Source of the DNA: Porites lobata
Lineage: Eukaryota; Cnidaria; Anthozoa; Scleractinia; Poritidae
Reading direction: 5' to 3'
Length of the DNA: 64,000 nucleotides
Assembly: GCA_942486035.1 (NCBI GenBank)
Contig: CALNXK010000109.1
Location: 1,534,001 to 1,598,000, forward strand
This document shows positions 58,801-64,000 of the stretch, piece by piece (positions within the stretch are counted from its first letter, which is position 1; each line of letters opens with the position of its first letter). Both the position numbers and the translations under genes were made by a program. Below the pieces are notes generated by a model. It saw nothing but the letters and a program-made list of their open reading frames with translations, ran no database searches and was not told where the DNA came from.

Positions 58801-61800
58801 CTTGTGCTTGATTACTGTAGTAGTTGTTTAAATTCAGCTTGGAATATTGACTTCATTTTTGAAATTATGATTGGGATTTGTAAATTTATCGCGTTATGTT
58901 TTCATGTAGAAGCCTTGTTGTAAACTGATCTTACCATTTAGTGTCATAAAATGGCACTAGATTCTTGATGTTAAAATGTATTTTGCCAATAATAATAATA
59001 TTGTCGCTTAAATATTTATGCTTGCCAAAGTTGTGTCGATGAGAAGACTGACAGAACTTCATGCATAAGAAAGAGCAGATTACTGCCATTACTCTACGTA
59101 TACATACTCCGCATGTTTTCGTTTTTTGTTTCTCGGCCAAGCTTGGATGTTTAATGATAATGAAAAAAAAAATAATAATAATAATGAAAATAGACACTCA
59201 TTATTAATAGTAAGAATGTTTAGAGTTTTTCTTTGACATATAACTTACATTCTGATGGTGTTCATAGGCAGCTTATACTCACCCAAGGATTGATATTAGC
59301 CAAACAAACTGTGGCACACGATTACATCCTTGGGTTTCCTCCTTAGAGACTTAATTCTTCTCTTTGCTGATATAATATTGCTACCATGCATAGAGTTGTA
59401 GTAGATTGAGGTATTGGACATTTGTTGATACTCATTACATTCTTAACATGTAATTTTGATCTCCAGTAAATTGCATATATATGTAATACAAGGTGAGCAG
59501 TGTGGTGCTAACAGTTAAAGTTGTTACTGGTAGTCAGTAGTCACTTGGCTGCTTTAAACAGTTTTTATTACATTTAGTGTTACAATTGCATATAGTTTAT
59601 ATAGTTTATGGGACAAATGCTTTTCTTTTAAGGCATATTTGCTTACACTATTGCCTTGTGTTCAATAAAACATTTCAGGAAATTTTCTTAGCATTTACCT
59701 TCGGCAAGAACTGCTTTATTTTGAGTGAGTTTAGGTAGCCTTGTGGAAAGCTCTAAGGTTGTGTCCACACTTGTAAAACTTGTTCTAGTTTTTGTTTACA
59801 TTTGTACCAAGTACACTCTAATTCAGGGTCAAAAACATTTTGTTATTTACTTTTTTATTTGAGAAATACTGTTGAATTGTTAAAAGATTGGATAAACCAA
59901 TAGCCTTATTTCCTTTCTAAGAACAACTTACTTGAACTTGCGCCCTTATAGTGTAATTTAATTATATCTGGAAATTAATTTTATTAGGCTTTGTCATATG
60001 GTTTTTTTTATAAAATTATTATTAATTTTTCCTAGCCTTTCTGTTTAATTTGTGTTACCAAGCTAAAGCATGTTTTGCTCTGTGATAAACTCTAGGTGGA
60101 TGTCTCTGATATGACACTCATGGGAAAAGTAAAATGGGTGATTTTGTTGCCTCTGTGTCCTGTGTCCCTGTCGCATAAAAATCCCCAAAGATGCAAAATC
60201 ATTTATGACATGCGTCCCGTAGGTAGCAGAGATCGATTGATCGATCTGAACATGTGTTTTTGTAGAAAATAATATTCAGTTCGTGTAATTACTGTGGCAG
60301 TTATGACGGTTGTTTAACAATGCATATTAGAAGGACTACGGTGTGTATTTTATTTTCAGTGCACTGTAATACAGAGTTTTGGAGTCTGTCTTCAAATTAA
60401 CTGTCTGGTTACATACAGTGTTAAGACCTGAGCATTTTCAATTTTCAATTTTCATTGGTTCTGGACTGGAACTCATGATTTTTCACAAAATGAGTCCCAG
60501 GACTCATAGCCTGCGCAGCAAGCGTTTCCAATAGAGTTATTGCGTGAAAGTTAGAGAGGAAACAAAAAAAAGTTGAAGGGGGAGGGGGATGGGAGAAGAG
60601 GAAACACTTGCCCGCAAAAACCCCACGATTCTGGAAAACGTCCCTTGATATTTCACAGTTCGGTTCATTTGTAAATTGACAGCTCATCAAAATAGAAGTA
60701 TAACGAACAGATTACCCCTGGATTAGCAGATTTGTAAAATTACTTTGTTCTCTAATAGAACACGTTGCAGGCAATTGCAAGAACTGTAATATAAAAGATT
60801 TATGATAAAAGAAAGTTAAAACTGTGAGCGATTGCTGCGGAATTTTTTGTTTTTTATTGTGTGGCTTTATCTCGTCTGAAACCTTGTTGACACGTCAAAA
60901 ATGATTTGTCCGAAACAATTTATTCCGCCGGGTATAAGTTTTGCAGAGCGGCTGCTCTTCAGCCTGTGTCGAAACGTTCTCTACAATAGATGCCGCTAAA
61001 TTTCCAATAAACAGAAATAATCTTTTCATTTCAAAAAGCTGACAAATCGCTTGTCCATGGCGGCTTTAGCTAGTGTTGAGTACCGATGTTCTGATTTATG
61101 TTGATGTTATCTCCAACAAACAGTCCATTTTTTCCAGTCAGATCCGCACGCCATCATTCTCAATAAATTGGCCTTCCCTAGTCTCCTCTGCTCGATCTCC
61201 AATTATACTTTGAAGACTCTGATCTCATAAACCTTGGCGCAAACAGGATTCAAAGAAATATCAGTCCGAAGCATTTGTAATCTGCGACCACAAATCAGAT
61301 GAGACCAGATCTGTGATGCACGAAAACAAAGCATAGCTGGTTTGATTGATGTTTCGAATGCTAAGTAATCAACACTACCCGCACCGCGCCAATCAGAAGC
61401 TGTGTTCGTGGGCGAACGCAGTTTTTCAAAATCATGGGGTTTGCGGGCAAGTGGTTCCTTCTTTCCCCTCCCCCTCCCCCATCATTCATTTCTTGTTGCT
61501 CTTGTCCCAGCTTTCTAGACGAACCTCGCGAGGAGACGCTTGCTACGCAGGCTACAGGACTCACCATAACTATTTGTAACAAAATCACTGAGTGCAACTC
61601 TCTTTGAGGTGTCTAAAAGTGAGCAACCTTTTCTTGCAAGTGGCAAACTATACTATGTTCATTGACATGTCTTGTTGTTCTTGCTTCATTGTTATTTTGC
61701 TGTAAATGACACCATAAAAGATATGCTTGTATTATCCAAATATTCATGAAACATCTGATGAATAAAAGAATTCTATTTGATGACTACGTAAATAACCATA

Positions 61801-62074
61801 ACACAAATTAAAGAAGAAAAAAAAGGTTACATAATGACTGCTTGAATAGTCAGTAGATTTGAAACTCCTATAGGTTGCATCGTTAAGCATAGCTGTGATT
61901 AAATTTTTTTCATTATTTTTGTTGTGAAGGAATTGAGGATCCTGACCTGGACCGAGATGAGGAGAATGGAATGCTTGATCAACACTCCCCTGTTCAGGAT
62001 ATTGCTGTATTTTCTGAGTCAGAAGTTGAAGAAATTGATGAAATGTTGTTTGATCCTCCTCCCATGTTTGCAAG
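52826..62074 (+). CDS. Host gene: large disordered, acidic-tailed protein (5' exons; continues off the right edge)
   Basis: Coding exon 1 runs from ATG 52826 (context caaaATGGCT) to 54932, 702 codons plus one base, with donor GTAAAG. A downstream exon at 61930-62074 (acceptor gtgaag after a T-rich tract, donor GTAGTC) joins in phase (G/GA) and encodes IEDPDLDRDEENGML and EEIDEMLFDPPPMFA. The protein is rich in S, R, N, D and E: SPRTSPRIRNR, a proline cluster PPPLPSSPPPLEDD, SSRRRRFKP, then DYSDEEEDLDLVLDDVSLDDEDLTFEDLD just before the donor. No folded domain or membrane segment is visible in this part; it is probably disordered with short linear motifs. I do not recognise the family. The long GC-richer exon with no stop and phase-correct splicing makes it a real gene. 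The 3' end lies beyond the window. Confidence 0.82.
55951..56095. mobile_element. MITE, cctgaaagtgcacaa ends
   Basis: cctgaaagtgcacaacgttc at the left and gattgtgcactttcacgg at the right are inverted. The middle has ttgaccaataaaaacgttgc and ttgtcaacag. I recall this as a common coral repeat. About 145 bp. Confidence 0.65.
58318..58378 (+). CDS. Possible cassette exon of the 52.8-kb gene
   Basis: From the acceptor ctaaaag the bases read, in phase with exon 1, AYIRSGGTSSSLPYRDRS (Ser/Arg rich like the rest), and end at a strong GTGAGT donor. Used that way, the next known exon would fall out of frame (CG/GAATTGA gives a stop). A weaker GTAGGC donor at 58372 keeps the frame (54 bp, 18 codons). 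It may be an alternative exon, an exon paired with another I missed, or chance. Confidence 0.35.
58770..58790 (+). CDS. Possible 21-bp microexon
   Basis: A strong acceptor (ttttctcttctctgctag) precedes 21 bases encoding GMTDSFG when joined to the phase-1 donor at 54932. The phase is kept into 61930. The donor (GTTTGT) is weak. Seven codons with no frame change is the pattern of an animal microexon, but evidence is thin. Confidence 0.3.
60480..61565. mobile_element. ~1.1-kb element with imperfect ~150-bp inverted ends
   Basis: The left end, cccaggactcatagcctgcg then cagcaagcgtttcc ... gggggagggggatggg ... cacttgcccgcaaaaacccc, is inverted at the right as ggggtttgcgggcaagtgg ... cccctccccctccccc ... 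gagacgcttgctacgcaggc then tacaggactc. No transposase is seen. The agcctgcg(t/c)agcaagcg motif is one I associate with coral repeats. Confidence 0.65.
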
Positions 62075-64000
62075 GTAGTCTTAAGTTCTTTTTTTGTAAG
62101 ACTGTAGTACAGGGATTGTAACAGCTACTAAAGCACAGGATTGCAGAAGTGTGGTTTTCTGCTGGTTGAGGAATGAACAAAGTGGAAATAATTTTTCTCA
62201 CACACATCTGGGAGTATGCCTGGGTTTCCAGTTTGTGGGGAGTCTTCATGCCACAAGGTGTTTAGGAGTTCAGTCTGTTTTGTTGGCGTTCTCCATTGCC
62301 CGACCAGTTTTTTTTTTTGCCTCACCCAAGTGATTTTCTTGTCTTGGCCGTCTTATTTTTAGTTTGATAGCGAAAGATAGTACTGTTCACTTGCTACCTC
62401 TTGTGCTGTAAAAAGGTCTCAGCCTTACAACCGAAGGCTGAGTGGTTGGTCAAGTGATGGACAAGATTCTGGAGGAAATAGGAACTTTAAGATCCAATGA
62501 CACGACAGGAACAAGAACATCTAAAAGGCAATAGGTTTAATAAGCAAAACAACAACTTTACACATGCAGCACACTTTTTTGTACATTTCTTATCCGTTTT
62601 TGCATGACTAAGACGTGAAAATGACTGATTTCACATTTTATGGAGAACATAAAGGAGCAATTATGAAATCTTACTCCTTTTTCTGAACTTGGATATGACC
62701 CCTTAGAATTCAACTTCAGGAGTGTTTGCCTTCATTTGACAAAGTAAGTCGGTAGGAATAATCATGGTAAAGGCTGAAAAAATGCAAATTTGCTTTAAGT
62801 GACGTTGTTTTGCCGCTGTGTCGCTGGATCTTAATGTCCCTAATAAGTCATCTGAATGAGGTGAATCATCCCATCAATTAGTGAGAAGTGGTGATTCTTG
62901 TTTGCAAGGGGAGTTCTGATCCCACTCTATTGTTGGCTTAATGATGTGGCTCCTAGTTGTGTGTGGCAAAAATGCTTCTCACTCCTTTGGCTTTCACTGA
63001 ATATCAAAAGTAGAACAAAACTGCACGTTTGTTATATGGCATATTTGTTGAACCTCTGAATTTATTTTCTTCAATCCTGCAACTCACCCTGTTCTAGGTT
63101 GGAATTCCTATCATACTGGGATACGGGATGAAGGGTACTACTGAATCTTTGGGTAGTGTTGTCCTCAGCTTGGAACCCTTTTCTTGACTTGGCTTTAAAA
63201 AAACCCTAACCTGTCCTTGATTAGCTGAACCAAAAACTCTAATTCTTTGTACCAGAAGTCCAAAATTTTACCACAAATGACATCCTATTCTCAACAAAAT
63301 ATTTGATTTCTGTGCCCTATCCCTGATTAAATTGCTTGAAAGTCCTACCCCTCACATTGGTGCATCCTGAATACCTATACCATGCCAAGGAGTAGTAAGG
63401 AAAGACATCAGAATCCAGTATACACGAAATCCGTTGAACTGAATTAACTAACAAAGAACTTACTAAATTCCAAGTACCCTTGTCAGGTGTAATAAGCCAA
63501 AAAAAAATAGAAAGAGGTGCCAAGAACGCACAGCATGTGTGAATACCACACTGCTGACAACAGCACATTCCCAAATACATACATGTACAATGCAGCTTCT
63601 ATGAGAATCCCACCCCCTTAAAAAAAAGTATCTGGTACAAGACTGTGCTCTAGCAGAGCCTAATGTTCCCTGGTGCCTCATTTTTGTTCCTGTTTGACTA
63701 GAAGTCATATTTTCTTTCATAGCAATCATATGCTGGAAACCCTATATTATTTCACAGCCTCAGAGAAGCATGGTTCTTTTCAGTTTTTCTTATAGCACAG
63801 TCTTGTGGTATTTCTTCAGATGTTAATAACAAATTTGCAAGATTAAGCATTACGTATTATTCTGACATGTGACAATGGGGAGAGATGGCTGCTTGAAAAG
63901 TATTTTGTTAATATTATAGCCACTTACACATGTTTTGGTACAAAAGAAAGGTGTTCATGGTGATTTAAAAGATTAATAGACTTTCTTTGTTGTGTTAAAG
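62075..64000 (+). other. Downstream intron of the 52.8-kb gene (to the window edge)
   Basis: No further exon is identified with confidence. It contains a copy of the 37.2-kb dispersed repeat (about 62530-62790). The rest is AT-rich without motifs. Confidence 0.55.
62530..62790 (+). repeat. Dispersed repeat, second copy of the 37.2-kb family
   Basis: aagcaaaacaacaactttac, then acatgcagcacacttttttg, gcatgactaagacgtgaaaa and ttctgaacttggatatg parallel the text at 37230-37380. Boundaries are not sharp. Confidence 0.55.

Larger units (their letters stand above)
54933..61929 (+). other. First mapped intron (7 kb) of the 52.8-kb gene
   Basis: AT-rich. It holds two possible small exons (58318 and 58770, listed separately), a MITE (55951-56095) and an inverted-repeat element (60480-61565). 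No other coding sequence was seen. Confidence 0.7.

Overview
The window is nuclear DNA from an animal, most likely a cnidarian such as a stony coral. It has spliced genes with long AT-rich introns, Penelope-like and L1-Tx1-like retroelements, Ty3/gypsy fragments, and many short inverted-repeat (MITE-like) elements of types I associate with coral genomes. The organism call is inference from repeat style and protein similarity; nothing in the sequence names a species.

Layout. 0.1-6.2 kb: the last four coding exons of a THOC5-like gene (THO/TREX mRNA-export complex), whose 5' part lies off the left edge. Intron 3 of this segment is swollen by MITEs, a 29-bp minisatellite and an 0.8-kb inverted-repeat element. 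6.3-13.5 kb: a reverse transcriptase (RT) relic, two MITEs and a decayed Ty3/gypsy element on the minus strand. 13.5-15.15 kb: an element with roughly 100-bp terminal inverted repeats and a 135-160 aa ORF that resembles bacterial polymorphic-toxin RNase domains. 15.7-20.4 kb: a decayed piece of a family B DNA polymerase next to an intact 1384-codon polymerase ORF. 21.4-23.1 kb: a broken Penelope-like RT. 23.7-30.15 kb: two tandem-repeat arrays, the second built of about 570-bp units with a long hairpin. 31.1-34.7 kb: one non-LTR retroelement nested inside another, then a third 3' end. 36.6-38.2 kb: a pogo-like MITE, a dispersed repeat and a tRNA-derived SINE. 38.25-43.35 kb: an L1-Tx1-like insertion whose 5' half is inverted, with matching 14-bp target duplications. 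44.4-50.2 kb: a second copy of the last three THOC5-like exons with flanking introns and 3' flank, carrying its own newer insertions. 51.4-52.5 kb: an RT tail interrupted by a foldback minisatellite, and a MITE. 52.8-64 kb: a second host gene with a 2.1-kb first coding exon (disordered, acidic), at least one downstream exon and a 7-kb intron.

Only three loci look like maintained coding sequence: the THOC5-like exons (both copies), the PolB ORF and the gene at 52.8 kb. The small RNase-like ORF is a fourth candidate. The other recognisable coding material is transposon remnant with frameshifts. The two THOC5-like copies share introns as well as exons, so insertions present in only one copy can be ordered in time relative to the duplication.
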